This document shows, piece by piece, positions 27,161-35,884 of a stretch of DNA of 64,000 nucleotides (the stretch's first letter is position 1; every line of letters begins with the position of its first letter). Origin of the DNA: Opitutia bacterium (lineage in GTDB: Bacteria > Verrucomicrobiota > Verrucomicrobiia > Opitutales > Opitutaceae). Location of the stretch: positions 62,001 through 126,000 of the forward strand of contig CANJIU010000006.1 in NCBI GenBank assembly GCA_947474365.1, in the 5' to 3' direction. Both the position numbers and the translations under genes were made by a program. Below the pieces are notes generated by a model. It was not told where the DNA came from, made no database searches, and saw only the letters and a program-made list of their open reading frames with translations.

Positions 27161-30100
27161 TCAAAACGTACCCTTCACTCCGAACGCCCACTGCACGCCG
27201 TACGAATTGGTCGAGCTGATCTTCGCGTAACCGGGCGTCTGCGATCCGTACCGCAGTAGATTGTAGTGCACGTTGCCGACGTTGCGGCCGTTGGCGAAAA
27301 GCTGGATCCGGCGATTGAATTGATAGGTGAGATTCACGTCCATCGTCGTGCGCTTCTCCTGATAGAGAAATGCATCCGGCCCCTGCGCGGGCGAGGCGGC
27401 CTGTCGTTGTTCGCCGCGCGCATTCCACTTCAGCATGAACGTAACCGGATTTCTCGTGATCGTGACGCCCCAGCTTCCGCTCTCGGGAATAAACCGGGTG
27501 AAGGCGGCGTTGCGGCTGCCGTAGAGCTTTAGCTTCGTGGCGTTGGCGAAGACGGAAAAATACCGGCCCCAGCCGCCCAGCGGCGCGAGCGACTGGCGGA
27601 TGTTGAACTCTACTCCGTCGACGCGCGCGTCGCCGCCATTGACTGTGGTGTGGAGGTCCCAGCCCAGATAGCGCGGATCAAGATCGAGCAACTCCAGATC
27701 GGCCGCCGTTGCCAACTTCACGATGTCATCGTGGAAGTTCGAGATGTTCTTGCGGTAGGCACCGACGCTGAAGACGCCGCCCGTGTCGGTGTAATACTCG
27801 GTGGAGAGGTCGTAGTTGTCCGCCTTCCATGGCTTGAGCGCCGGGTTGCTGACGGTGATCGAGCCGCGCAGGATCGACGGATCCGCGTTTTCCGAAACAT
27901 CGTTCTCGGTGACCGTCGTGTTCGGAATGACGTTGGTGTAATCGGGCTTCCCATACGTCTTGGCGTAGGCCGCGCGAACCAGCAGATTGGGCGTGACGTT
28001 GTAGGTGAGATGGAGGCTCGGATAATATCCCTCGTAACCGCCATTGACGACATTGCCGAACTCGGTGCGGACGAGCCGCAACTCCTCCATCGATCCGACG
28101 GCACCGGCTTCTGGACGGCGGATGCGCGCTCCGGCGGCATTTCGGGCAAACGTCCCGTTGGGGAGGCGGACAAACGCGTTGCCGGGTTCGAAGAGCGGAC
28201 CCGCCGCTTTGTCGTGAATCTTCTCGAAGCGGACGCCGGTGAGAACCAGCAGCCGGTTATGGAGGAACCTCGCCTCGGCCTGCACATAGGCGGCAGAGGT
28301 GATTTCCTTGAAGTTCTCCGATCCAACGATGCGGCTCTGTTCCTCCGCGACCTGCTGCGCAAGCGTCTGGGTGAACAGACCAGGGTTCTTGCCCCAAGCC
28401 TCGACCATTCGGTTGGGCGAGGGCCAGGGAATGTAATCGAAGTCGAAATAGTTCTGCCTGCCCGTGTAGACCTGCATGGCGTAGGGAGCCAGAGTGGGGT
28501 CGGCCGGATTGGGTGGATTATAGGTGAACACTCGGCTCTTGCGGCGGTGCTCCCGATCCTGCGACTTGAAAAGCCCGCCTGTCTGCAACGCCGTCGGGGT
28601 TCCCAAAACCGTCAGGCTCCGCTTCACACTCAATTCGGTGCCCTCCGTGTCGTCCCGGTGATTTCGGATGACGCCGTCCGTCGCGGTGTTCAGCCGGAAG
28701 TTGTGCAGGTCGAGCAAATCAAGCGGGCGGTTGTTGGCGTCGAACGCGGTAATCCGCTGCGGTCCCTCCGGACGGATGTCGTCGAAATTCACCCGGACGC
28801 CGGCCGGATTGAGCAACGCGGTGCCGATGGTGTTGAAGTGCCCCTTGCTCACGTGCCGCATCCACGTCTTCGAGGTGGACAGGCTTCCGCTGGCCTCGAC
28901 GACCCAGTTACCGCTCCGATAAACGTAGCGCAGGTTGGTGCCGAGGGTGCGCGCATCGATGTGCAGCAGGTTCGCGGCGAAGCTCGCGGTGCCGCGGCCG
29001 GTGGCGGAATGCGAAAAGTTGTCGCCGGTGGTCAGTGGCGTGCCGGGAGTCAGGGTGGGGGTGGCGGCGGTGCCCACGCTGGTGGCCCGGTTCACGTTGC
29101 CGTTCGTGTCGATGTAGTAGGTGGCCTGAAGTCCGACCGTCAGGACGGAGTTGGGCGTCACCCGCCAGTCGAACTTCAGGCCGGCCGAGTTGCGCTCGTA
29201 CCATTTCGGAGCGTCGATGATGTTGTGGGTCTGCAGATACGGCTTGGCCGGAGTGGCGCCCGTGCCGGCGGCGTTGGTGTTCCACGTCATCTGGGAAATG
29301 TTCTGCTCGTTCCACGCCTTCGAATTGAGCGCGGTGAAGACGAGGCCAAAATCCTTGGTGATCGGGAGGGTGTAATCCAAATCGAAGCCGGGGTTCACCC
29401 GTCGCTCCCAGGTATCATAGGGAAACGGCTGTTTTGAGAGCATCATGCCATCGCTGCTGGCGGACACGAAGACGCGGTAGTTGAGCTGGGCCTTGCTGCG
29501 TTCGAAGGCGCTTTTGCTGACCATGTTCACGGAGCCGGAGATGCCGCTGGCAGGGTTGGCGGGGGTCGGCACCTTCGTCACCTCGATGCGAGAAATGTTG
29601 TTGATCGACACCTGCATGAAATCGAATTGGCGCGTGGTGGCGTTGCGCGAGGCGTTCGCGAGCGAGGCGCCGTCGGTCGTGATATTGGTCATGTTCGGAT
29701 CGAAGCCGCGGACCGACACGCCCAGAGGCATGACGTCGGAATAGTCGACCGTGATCCCGGGCAGGAACCGCATGAATTCCGCCACGTTGCCCTCAATGAC
29801 GTCGCCGAACGCATCGGTCGCGACGACGTTCTTGATGTTGGCCGCGAAGCGTTGCTCGTTGGTCGCGAGCGCCTCGCCCTCGGTGAGGCGGGAGGCGGAG
29901 AGGACGAAGGCATCGAGCTTCACCGCGGTGGACTTTTCTCCGTAGAAGGCGCGGTTGGTTAGGTTAATGTCACGCTCGACACTCTGGCCAGGGGCGACGG
30001 TTACGTTGACGAGCTGGGGATCGAGCCCCGAATAAAAGGCCTCGAGCGTGATCGTGCCGCTCGGGACGCCGGAGAGCCGGAACATGCCGAACTCGTCCGT

Positions 30101-30328
30101 GAACGTGGTGAGGTCAGAGCCCTTGACCGTGATGCGCGCGCGGTTGAGGTACTGGGCGGTGGCCTCGTTTTGCACCCGACCGGAGATCGATCCGGTGGTG
30201 GTGTCGGCCGGGGTCGATTGGCCGTGCGTGAGGGAACTGACGGCACACGCGAGAACCGTGCAGGCAAGCGCGGCCGCTAGCCGGAAACGAGACAGTAAGC
30301 CAATCGATGAGGTCGTGGGAGTCTTCAT
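27161..30328 (-). CDS. TonB-dependent receptor with carboxypeptidase-regulatory-like domain
   Basis: The 1055-residue product has a signal peptide (FRLAAALACTVLACAVSSLTHG) and a carboxypeptidase-regulatory-like beta domain starting at GSISGRVQNEATAQYLNRAR. A plug domain follows (GNVAEFMRFLPGITVDYSDV, VRGFDPNMTNITTDG), with SSSTS-type TonB-box sequence KLDAFVLSASR before it. The barrel ends in GVKGTF with terminal Phe. Its GDVIEGNVAEF plug start is shared with the receptor at 49672, so the two belong to the same Opitutus-type subfamily. It heads a leftward cluster with a PQQ dehydrogenase, ceramidase-like, PSD1 and DUF1501 genes. The ligand is unknown. Confidence 0.93.
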   Translation of the reverse strand: MKTPTTSSIGLLSRFRLAAALACTVLACAVSSLTHGQSTPADTTTGSISGRVQNEATAQYLNRARITVKGSDLTTFTDEFGMFRLSGVPSGTITLEAFYSGLDPQLVNVTVAPGQSVERDINLTNRAFYGEKSTAVKLDAFVLSASRLTEGEALATNEQRFAANIKNVVATDAFGDVIEGNVAEFMRFLPGITVDYSDVMPLGVSVRGFDPNMTNITTDGASLANASRNATTRQFDFMQVSINNISRIEVTKVPTPANPASGISGSVNMVSKSAFERSKAQLNYRVFVSASSDGMMLSKQPFPYDTWERRVNPGFDLDYTLPITKDFGLVFTALNSKAWNEQNISQMTWNTNAAGTGATPAKPYLQTHNIIDAPKWYERNSAGLKFDWRVTPNSVLTVGLQATYYIDTNGNVNRATSVGTAATPTLTPGTPLTTGDNFSHSATGRGTASFAANLLHIDARTLGTNLRYVYRSGNWVVEASGSLSTSKTWMRHVSKGHFNTIGTALLNPAGVRVNFDDIRPEGPQRITAFDANNRPLDLLDLHNFRLNTATDGVIRNHRDDTEGTELSVKRSLTVLGTPTALQTGGLFKSQDREHRRKSRVFTYNPPNPADPTLAPYAMQVYTGRQNYFDFDYIPWPSPNRMVEAWGKNPGLFTQTLAQQVAEEQSRIVGSENFKEITSAAYVQAEARFLHNRLLVLTGVRFEKIHDKAAGPLFEPGNAFVRLPNGTFARNAAGARIRRPEAGAVGSMEELRLVRTEFGNVVNGGYEGYYPSLHLTYNVTPNLLVRAAYAKTYGKPDYTNVIPNTTVTENDVSENADPSILRGSITVSNPALKPWKADNYDLSTEYYTDTGGVFSVGAYRKNISNFHDDIVKLATAADLELLDLDPRYLGWDLHTTVNGGDARVDGVEFNIRQSLAPLGGWGRYFSVFANATKLKLYGSRNAAFTRFIPESGSWGVTITRNPVTFMLKWNARGEQRQAASPAQGPDAFLYQEKRTTMDVNLTYQFNRRIQLFANGRNVGNVHYNLLRYGSQTPGYAKISSTNSYGVQWAFGVKGTF

Positions 30329-30460
30329 GGTAGGAGGGCCGTGCCGGCGTGAAGCTGGCGGTTCGGCAACTGGGGGTCCCGTGAACAGAGCAGAAATATT
30401 GCCACCCGCAACGGATTTTCCGGCGTTGCGCTCCTTTGTCTCTGGGGCCGATGGTGCGCG

Positions 30461-31435
30461 CTATCCGGCCAAACCGCCGAGCATCTTCAAATATCCGGAG
30501 TAGATCGTCAGCACCTGATAGACGACCGCGCCGGCAACGAGGAAAAACACGAGCGTCGGGTAAAGCATCGTCGCGAAATTGAGGGAGCGGTTGGCGGCGT
30601 CCTGATATTGCGTGCTTAGGCGATGGAGGTTGCCCTCCAACTGGCCGGTGGACTCGCCGGTCTGGTAGAGCGCGACAAAATCGGGCGGGAAGCATTCCCA
30701 GTTTGCCAGTTCGGGACCTGGAGCGCGACCCTGAGTGACGATCGACTCCATGGCCGCGGCGGCGGCTTTCAACTCGGGAGACCGGGACACGAGGCCGGCG
30801 GTGGCCCATGCCTGCCCGATCACCACGCCGGCCTCGAGAAAATTGGCGAGCGCGAACGAAAAATCGGCCAGTGCCTGGGACCGGACGAAACCGCCGAGCG
30901 CCGGCATCATCCGCGCGAGGCGGCCGAGCAGCGGACTCTGTCGGCGGGCCATGACGAGCACGGTTGCGCCAACGGCCCAGAGCGGCCCAAGGGTGAACGC
31001 GAGCGACCGGACGTATGACAGTGTGCTCCAGTGGAAGCCCTTTTCCCAGTCGATCATCCTCGTCACGGGCAGCAGCAGCAGGCCGAAGTGCAAAATCGCG
31101 AGGGGATAGAGGCACGCGAGCACGACGCGAAGCTTGGCGCCCCCTATCTGCTCATGGCGGGTCGAGAGAGCGCGGAGCGTGCGCGGCATACGTCCCGCGT
31201 CCGCCGCCGCCGAGAGCGCAAGAATGTCGGGGAAGGGCAGCCACGTTGTCGCGGTGCGGTACGCGTCGTCGACCGAGCCGCCGGATTCAATGGTCTGCGC
31301 CATGGTATCGAGACCGGCTGCTGGCGCGCCGGTGCCGCGCGAGGATCGCAACGCCGCCGCGAACGGCAGCCCCGCTTCGAGCTGCTGGGCCAGTTGGCGA
31401 TACCAGGCGGAAAGGGCGCGGTGACCGAGTGACAT
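30461..31435 (-). CDS. Type II secretion system F (GspF/PilC) family protein, orphan
   Basis: The 324-residue protein has a cytoplasmic helical domain (SAWYRQLAQQLEAGLPFAAALR) followed by membrane segments near 102-122 and 146-164, a second GspF helical domain (ALADFSFALANFLEAGVVIGQA, FPPDFVALYQTGESTGQLEGNL) and a last helix near 290-316. The duplicated layout and length are normal for an inner-membrane platform protein of type II secretion or type IV pili. No ATPase, pilin or secretin gene is nearby, so it either serves a machine encoded elsewhere or has a special role. It is divergent from the Gfo/Idh/MocA gene and 133 bp downstream in the direction of the TBDR cluster. Confidence 0.85.
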   Translation of the reverse strand: MSLGHRALSAWYRQLAQQLEAGLPFAAALRSSRGTGAPAAGLDTMAQTIESGGSVDDAYRTATTWLPFPDILALSAAADAGRMPRTLRALSTRHEQIGGAKLRVVLACLYPLAILHFGLLLLPVTRMIDWEKGFHWSTLSYVRSLAFTLGPLWAVGATVLVMARRQSPLLGRLARMMPALGGFVRSQALADFSFALANFLEAGVVIGQAWATAGLVSRSPELKAAAAAMESIVTQGRAPGPELANWECFPPDFVALYQTGESTGQLEGNLHRLSTQYQDAANRSLNFATMLYPTLVFFLVAGAVVYQVLTIYSGYLKMLGGLAG

Positions 31436-31503
31436 GGAGGACGGCCGAGAGTGTGAGCGACGTTGCGCGCTCGGTGCGATCTAAACCCGCGTGGCGGTGG
31501 TTT

Positions 31504-31509
31504 TATACT
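31504..31509 (+). promoter_or_regulatory. Possible -10 element upstream of the Gfo/Idh/MocA gene
   Basis: The hexamer tatact lies 33 bp before the ATG in a region flanked by t-rich sequence. The -35 position shows no good match to TTGACA, so this is a weak, single-element prediction. Confidence 0.25.
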
Positions 31510-31542
31510 TTCCGTCCAGTCGGTGGAGTGGAGACTGCTGGG

Positions 31543-32841
31543 ATGAAATCGCTCAATCGTCGCCAGTTTCTCGGCGCCGCGGCCCTTGGTGCTGCGGCCC
31601 TGACTCCACTTCGCTCCGTCGGTGCCGCGACCCCGTCGGCGAGTTCGGTCGCGCGCAAGCTCAAGGTCGGGCTGATTGGCTGTGGTTGGTACGGGATGGT
31701 CGACGTGAAGGCGGCGTTCAAGGTCGGTGGCGTCGAGGTCGTCGCCTTGTGCGACGTGGATCGTGACAACCTTGCCAAGAGCGCCGCCGAAGTGGAGCAA
31801 CTACAGGGTACGCGGCCGAAAACCTACCAGCTCCACGAGGAGATGCTCGCGACTCCTGGATTGGAAGCGGTCATCATCGCCACTCCTCCCCACTGGCATG
31901 CGCTGCAATTGATTGCCGCGGTGGAACGCGGACTCGATGTCTACTGCGAGAAGCCGCTCTCGTTTGAAATTCGCGAGGGCCGCGCGATGGTCGACGCGGT
32001 GGCGAAGAGCGGACGTATCGTGCAGATCGGATTTCAGCGCCGGCAAAGTCCGGCGTACCAGGCCGTCCGCCAGTTCATCGCCGACGGTCACCTAGGCCGC
32101 GTCGTGCAGGCGGAGGCGCAGATCAATTTCACCGCCGGCCTACTCAGCCCGACTCCCGTGTCGCCGCCCGCGTCGCTCGACTGGGACCGGTGGTGTGGTC
32201 CGGGGCCGGCGATTCCCTACAGCCCGCAGGTCGGGCACAAAAGCTGGCGCCTTGAGAGGACGAGCGGGCAAGGGCATCTTTACGACTGGGGCATCCACCT
32301 GGTGGATGCGACACGGGTGATCCTCGGAGAGGGCGCACCGCGCGCAGTCACGGCGACGGGTGGACTGTTTCAGCTCAAGGGAAGGATCACGACGCCCGAC
32401 ACGTTTACGGCCCAGTTTGAGTTCGAACGTTGCCCGCTCACCTGGCGTCACCGGCTGTGGGGCGCGGAGGAGTTCACGCCCGAGACGAATAACGGGATCT
32501 TTTTCTATGGGGAAAAAGGGACGGTGTTCGTCAACGACACCAAGTGGACGTTTTTACCGAAGGGGAAGAATGCCGAGCGACAGATTCACGAGGCGAAGTC
32601 AGACATGGGCGTGCTGCACATGGCGGAATTTCTCGAGGCGGTGCGCACCCGCCGGGCCGCCGGATGCACGATCGCCGATGCGCATCTCTCGACGACGACG
32701 GTCAAACTTGGAATGATCGCATACGAAGCGCAGGCGCAGCTGAAATGGGACGCGAAGTCAGAAGAGATCGTGGGCCACAGCGAAGCGGCAAAGCTCCTCC
32801 GGCGCGATTACCGCGCGCCGTGGAAGCATCCGAAAGCCTGA
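31543..32841 (+). CDS. Gfo/Idh/MocA family oxidoreductase, Tat-exported
   Basis: I choose the ATG at 31543 because it gives a twin-arginine leader (SLNRRQFLGAAALGAAALTP) directly before the Rossmann domain; the longer frame upstream lacks family features. The 432-residue product shows KVGLIGCGWYG, VVALCDVDRD, VIIATPPHWHA and VYCEKPLSFE, the last being the catalytic EKP motif. This family uses NAD(P) to oxidise, reduce or rearrange sugars. Tat-exported members are frequent in this phylum and probably carry their cofactor folded in the cytoplasm. The hexuronate-type MFS transporter begins 149 bp downstream, so a sugar-acid or glycoside substrate is likely. Confidence 0.92.
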   Translation: MKSLNRRQFLGAAALGAAALTPLRSVGAATPSASSVARKLKVGLIGCGWYGMVDVKAAFKVGGVEVVALCDVDRDNLAKSAAEVEQLQGTRPKTYQLHEEMLATPGLEAVIIATPPHWHALQLIAAVERGLDVYCEKPLSFEIREGRAMVDAVAKSGRIVQIGFQRRQSPAYQAVRQFIADGHLGRVVQAEAQINFTAGLLSPTPVSPPASLDWDRWCGPGPAIPYSPQVGHKSWRLERTSGQGHLYDWGIHLVDATRVILGEGAPRAVTATGGLFQLKGRITTPDTFTAQFEFERCPLTWRHRLWGAEEFTPETNNGIFFYGEKGTVFVNDTKWTFLPKGKNAERQIHEAKSDMGVLHMAEFLEAVRTRRAAGCTIADAHLSTTTVKLGMIAYEAQAQLKWDAKSEEIVGHSEAAKLLRRDYRAPWKHPKA

Positions 32842-32989
32842 GGGCCGACAGAAAAAATCCGGGTTTCGGGCCGGATGATCAGACTTTGCCCTTTGGAGCA
32901 CGGGTTCCACTCCGCAGGCTCTGAGCGATCAACACCACGGCTTGTTCTTGCCCGCGGACGGGAGTGCCCATCACTCTCAGGTTTCCCCT

Positions 32990-34267
32990 ATGAGTTCCCT
33001 TACCCCGGTGTCGAAGTCCGCCATTCCTGCGTGGAAATGGTGGGTCGTCGTGATGATGTTGCTGGCGACGGTCGTGAATTACATGGACCGGCAGACGCTC
33101 GGCTCGCTCGCCACGTTCATCAAGGCCGACTTCAACCTCAACGAGGAGGGCTATGGCACGCTGGAGGCGGTCTTCGGTTATTCGTATGCGGTTTTTCTGA
33201 TCATTGCCGGCTTTATGGCCGACCGTTGGAATCTGCGCTGGCTGTATCCGATCGCGCTCCTGGTGTGGTCGGCGGCCGGATTTGCCACCGGATTTGTCGA
33301 GACGCTTTTCCAATTGCAGGTATGCCGCGCGATACTCGGTGCAGGCGAAGCGTTCAACTGGCCCGTGGCGGTGGGAATTATTCGCCGAATTATTCCGCGC
33401 GAGTCGCAGGGCTTCGCCAGTGGCGTCTTCAACAGCGGCATGACGTTTGGCGCGGTGCTGACACCGATCGCGGTGCTCACGATGGTGGGACCGCACGGCG
33501 AGGGCTGGCGCCGGCTCTTCCTGATCGTCGGTGCCGCTGGATCGGTTTGGGTGGTGCTCTGGCTGCTCGGAACGAGGGGCGAACGGGCGGAGGAAATGTC
33601 GCATCGACCGGAGGAGGAAACGGCGGCTGCGCCGATCATTCCGTTCCGTCAAATTTTCACGCTGCGCACGTTTTGGATCACGCTCGCGGTCGGAACGGCG
33701 GTGAACATGAGCTGGCATTTTTACCGCGTGTGGCTGCCGCGCCACCTCGTGGTCGACCTGAAGTTCACCGATCAACAACTGCAGTACCTGCTGATCGCAT
33801 TTTACCTGACGGCCGACCTTGGCAGCATTGCGATCGGTCTGCTGGCGCGCCGCCTCGTCACGCCGGAGCGCTCCATCGAACGGGCGCGAAAGATCGTGGT
33901 CCTCGTCGCGGCGGCAATTTGCCTGCTGGCGACGCCGGTCGCGTTCATTCCGGGGCGCGACGTGATGGTGCCGCTTTACTGCCTCGTCGGCGCGGGCATC
34001 ATGGGTGTGTTCGCGATGTTCTATGCGTTCGTCCAGGACATCACGCCGGGGCACACGTCGAAGTGCCTCGGACTGATCGGGGCGTTCGTGTGGTTCATCA
34101 ATTCGCGGCTGCACCCGTTGGTCGGGCACTATGCCGACACCCATTCACACGCGATCGGCAAGTTTGCCCCGATGATTCTGGTCGCCGGCGTGCTGCCGTT
34201 GCTCGCCGCGCTGTTCGCGCTGACGTGGCCGGAGAAACGCGAAACGGCGCCGGCTGCGGCGTCGTAG
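32990..34267 (+). CDS. MFS transporter, hexuronate/sugar-acid (ACS family, ExuT-like)
   Basis: The ATG at 32990 is preferred to an upstream TTG. The 425-residue protein shows about 12 hydrophobic segments and the ACS-family loop NYMDRQTLGSL in the first helix region, ADRWNLRW after helix two, and a long conserved segment AILGAGEAFNWPVAVGIIRRIIP. It should be an inner-membrane symporter for hexuronates or related sugar acids. It follows the Gfo/Idh/MocA gene on the same strand, and the nearby sulfatase, FAD oxidoreductase and heparinase-like lyase fit a uronic-acid pathway. The exact substrate cannot be told from the sequence. Confidence 0.9.
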   Translation: MSSLTPVSKSAIPAWKWWVVVMMLLATVVNYMDRQTLGSLATFIKADFNLNEEGYGTLEAVFGYSYAVFLIIAGFMADRWNLRWLYPIALLVWSAAGFATGFVETLFQLQVCRAILGAGEAFNWPVAVGIIRRIIPRESQGFASGVFNSGMTFGAVLTPIAVLTMVGPHGEGWRRLFLIVGAAGSVWVVLWLLGTRGERAEEMSHRPEEETAAAPIIPFRQIFTLRTFWITLAVGTAVNMSWHFYRVWLPRHLVVDLKFTDQQLQYLLIAFYLTADLGSIAIGLLARRLVTPERSIERARKIVVLVAAAICLLATPVAFIPGRDVMVPLYCLVGAGIMGVFAMFYAFVQDITPGHTSKCLGLIGAFVWFINSRLHPLVGHYADTHSHAIGKFAPMILVAGVLPLLAALFALTWPEKRETAPAAAS

Positions 34268-34299
34268 GCTTCATTTCTGATCGCCGCCGCTTGGTCTGA

Positions 34300-34359
34300 C
34301 TGGGGACGCGACGCCCTCGTCGCGTGGTTCGAAACCGCGACAGGGCGTCGCGTCCCCAG
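34300..34359. repeat. Long imperfect palindrome between convergent genes (bidirectional terminator or dispersed repeat)
   Basis: Left arm 34300-34324 and right arm 34336-34359 are near-perfect inverted copies: the left arm starts ctggggacgcgacgccct and the right arm ends agggcgtcgcgtccccag. The arms are about 24 bp with one extra base and an 11-bp loop. It lies between the MFS stop and the sulfatase stop, so it could end both transcripts, but there is no clear T-tract. Long GC-rich palindromes like this are often dispersed in verrucomicrobial genomes, which I cannot check here. Confidence 0.7.
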
Positions 34360-34419
34360 GAAACCGAATACACTTTCGGAGATGCCGCTCAGGGTGGCTC
34401 ATCCGAGCGACCCGTTCTC

Positions 34420-35808
34420 TCAGTTCTCCTTCGCGCGCTTCCGCTTCTTCGGAGTGGCACCCGGCTCCGGACCATCGTTGTCGCCAGCACCCGCGCCCCA
34501 GAGCGGTTTGGCGAGCGTCGCGTTCCAACTGTCCCAAGTCGCTTGAAGCGCCTTCACCTTTTCCGGCTGGGCGGCGGCGAGGTTCTTGGTTTCGCCGATG
34601 TCATTCCGGAGATTGTAGAGTTTCACCTCGCTCACGGGTTCACGACCGCCGGTACGGGTGTCGGCATTGGTATCATAACGGACGAGTTTGTAGTCGCCGA
34701 CACGGATCGCCATCTGGTCCCCGAGCCGCCAAAAAAGCGAATCGTGCGGCGCTCCGCCCTTGGTGCCGGCAAGGTACGGCAGCAGATTGACGCCATCGAG
34801 TTTCCATTCCGGCTTCACTGCGACGCCGGCCGACGCGAGGGCGGTCACGTTGAGATCGAGCTGAATCGCGGGCTGGTCAAACACCCCGGGCTTTACCGTG
34901 CCGGGCCAAGACACGATGAACGGCACGCGGATGCCGCCTTCAAGCGTGGTGCGCTTGGAGCCGCGGAGCGGAGCGTTGCGTGAACCGTTGATCGTGACAC
35001 CCGGCATGGTGGGGCCGCCGTTGTCGCTGATGAAGAATACGAGCGTGTCTTTTTCGAGCCCCGCCTCGGCGAGTTTCCGTCGCACGCGGCCGATGTTTTC
35101 GTCCATCGCGAACATCATCGCGGCATAGGTGCGCCGCTGCTTGTCCTCGATTTGGGCGAACTTCGCCAACCGGTCGTCGGTGGCGTGCATCGGCGTGTGC
35201 ACGGCGTTGAACGCGAGGTAGAGAAACCACGGCTCTGCCTTGTGCCGGTCGATGAACGCAATCGCCTCCCGGCCGAAGGCGTCCGTCGAGTAGTCCATCT
35301 CCTTCACCGGCTCGGTGCCGCGCAGGAATCCGCTGACGTCGAAATAGCTGTGGGCGCCACCGAGGAAGCCGAAAAATTCACTGAAGCCGCGCTGCTGCGG
35401 TTGCATTTCCGGCTTGTTGCCGAGGTGCCATTTGCCGACGAGGCCGGTGGCATAGCCCGCCGCTTTCAGGCGGTTGGCGAGGGTGGTTTCGGTGGTGGGA
35501 AGACCGGCGGCGCCGGACGGATTGTACTCGTGGCCGAAGCGCTGCTGATAGCGGCCGGTGAGAAGTCCGGCGCGCGTCGGAGAACAATAGGGTCCGGAAA
35601 CATACCCGTTGGTGAAACGGACTCCCGAGGCGGCGAGCGCGTCGAGGTTGGGCGTCGGGATGTCCTTGCAACCGTGAAATCCGACATCGGCGTAGCCCAT
35701 GTCGTCACCGACGATGAGGAGAATGTTGGGGCGGCGCGCAGTCGCGGCGAAGGCGGTGGCAATCGCGCCGCAGAGAACGAGGGCGAGGGCAAAGCGGGAT
35801 GATTTCAT
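34420..35808 (-). CDS. Sulfatase (arylsulfatase family S1)
   Basis: The 462-residue protein has a signal peptide (ALALVLCGAIATAFA) and begins its fold with NILLIVGDDMGYADVGFHG, where Asp35 and Asp36 are calcium ligands. The formylglycine site is Cys75 in CSPTRAGLLTGRY, the standard C-x-P-x-R motif, so maturation would need a formylglycine-generating enzyme that is not in this window. A second conserved region is FISDNGGPTMPG. Such enzymes remove sulfate from carbohydrates or aryl compounds in the periplasm. It is transcribed away from the copper-domain dehydrogenase gene across 76 bp. The C-terminal tail is Lys/Arg rich. Confidence 0.93.
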   Translation of the reverse strand: MKSSRFALALVLCGAIATAFAATARRPNILLIVGDDMGYADVGFHGCKDIPTPNLDALAASGVRFTNGYVSGPYCSPTRAGLLTGRYQQRFGHEYNPSGAAGLPTTETTLANRLKAAGYATGLVGKWHLGNKPEMQPQQRGFSEFFGFLGGAHSYFDVSGFLRGTEPVKEMDYSTDAFGREAIAFIDRHKAEPWFLYLAFNAVHTPMHATDDRLAKFAQIEDKQRRTYAAMMFAMDENIGRVRRKLAEAGLEKDTLVFFISDNGGPTMPGVTINGSRNAPLRGSKRTTLEGGIRVPFIVSWPGTVKPGVFDQPAIQLDLNVTALASAGVAVKPEWKLDGVNLLPYLAGTKGGAPHDSLFWRLGDQMAIRVGDYKLVRYDTNADTRTGGREPVSEVKLYNLRNDIGETKNLAAAQPEKVKALQATWDSWNATLAKPLWGAGAGDNDGPEPGATPKKRKRAKEN

Positions 35809-35884
35809 GGAGCGTGCCGGTTGTGACTCGGTTTTTGTTCGAGGTCGCGTTCTTTTTTACCCATGGTGCGGGCGCTTTCGCTCC

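Noticed and set aside
31015..31542. N-terminal extension of the Gfo/Idh/MocA frame
   Set aside because: It is low-complexity Arg-rich sequence opposite the GspF-like gene, and the twin-arginine leader begins at 31543.
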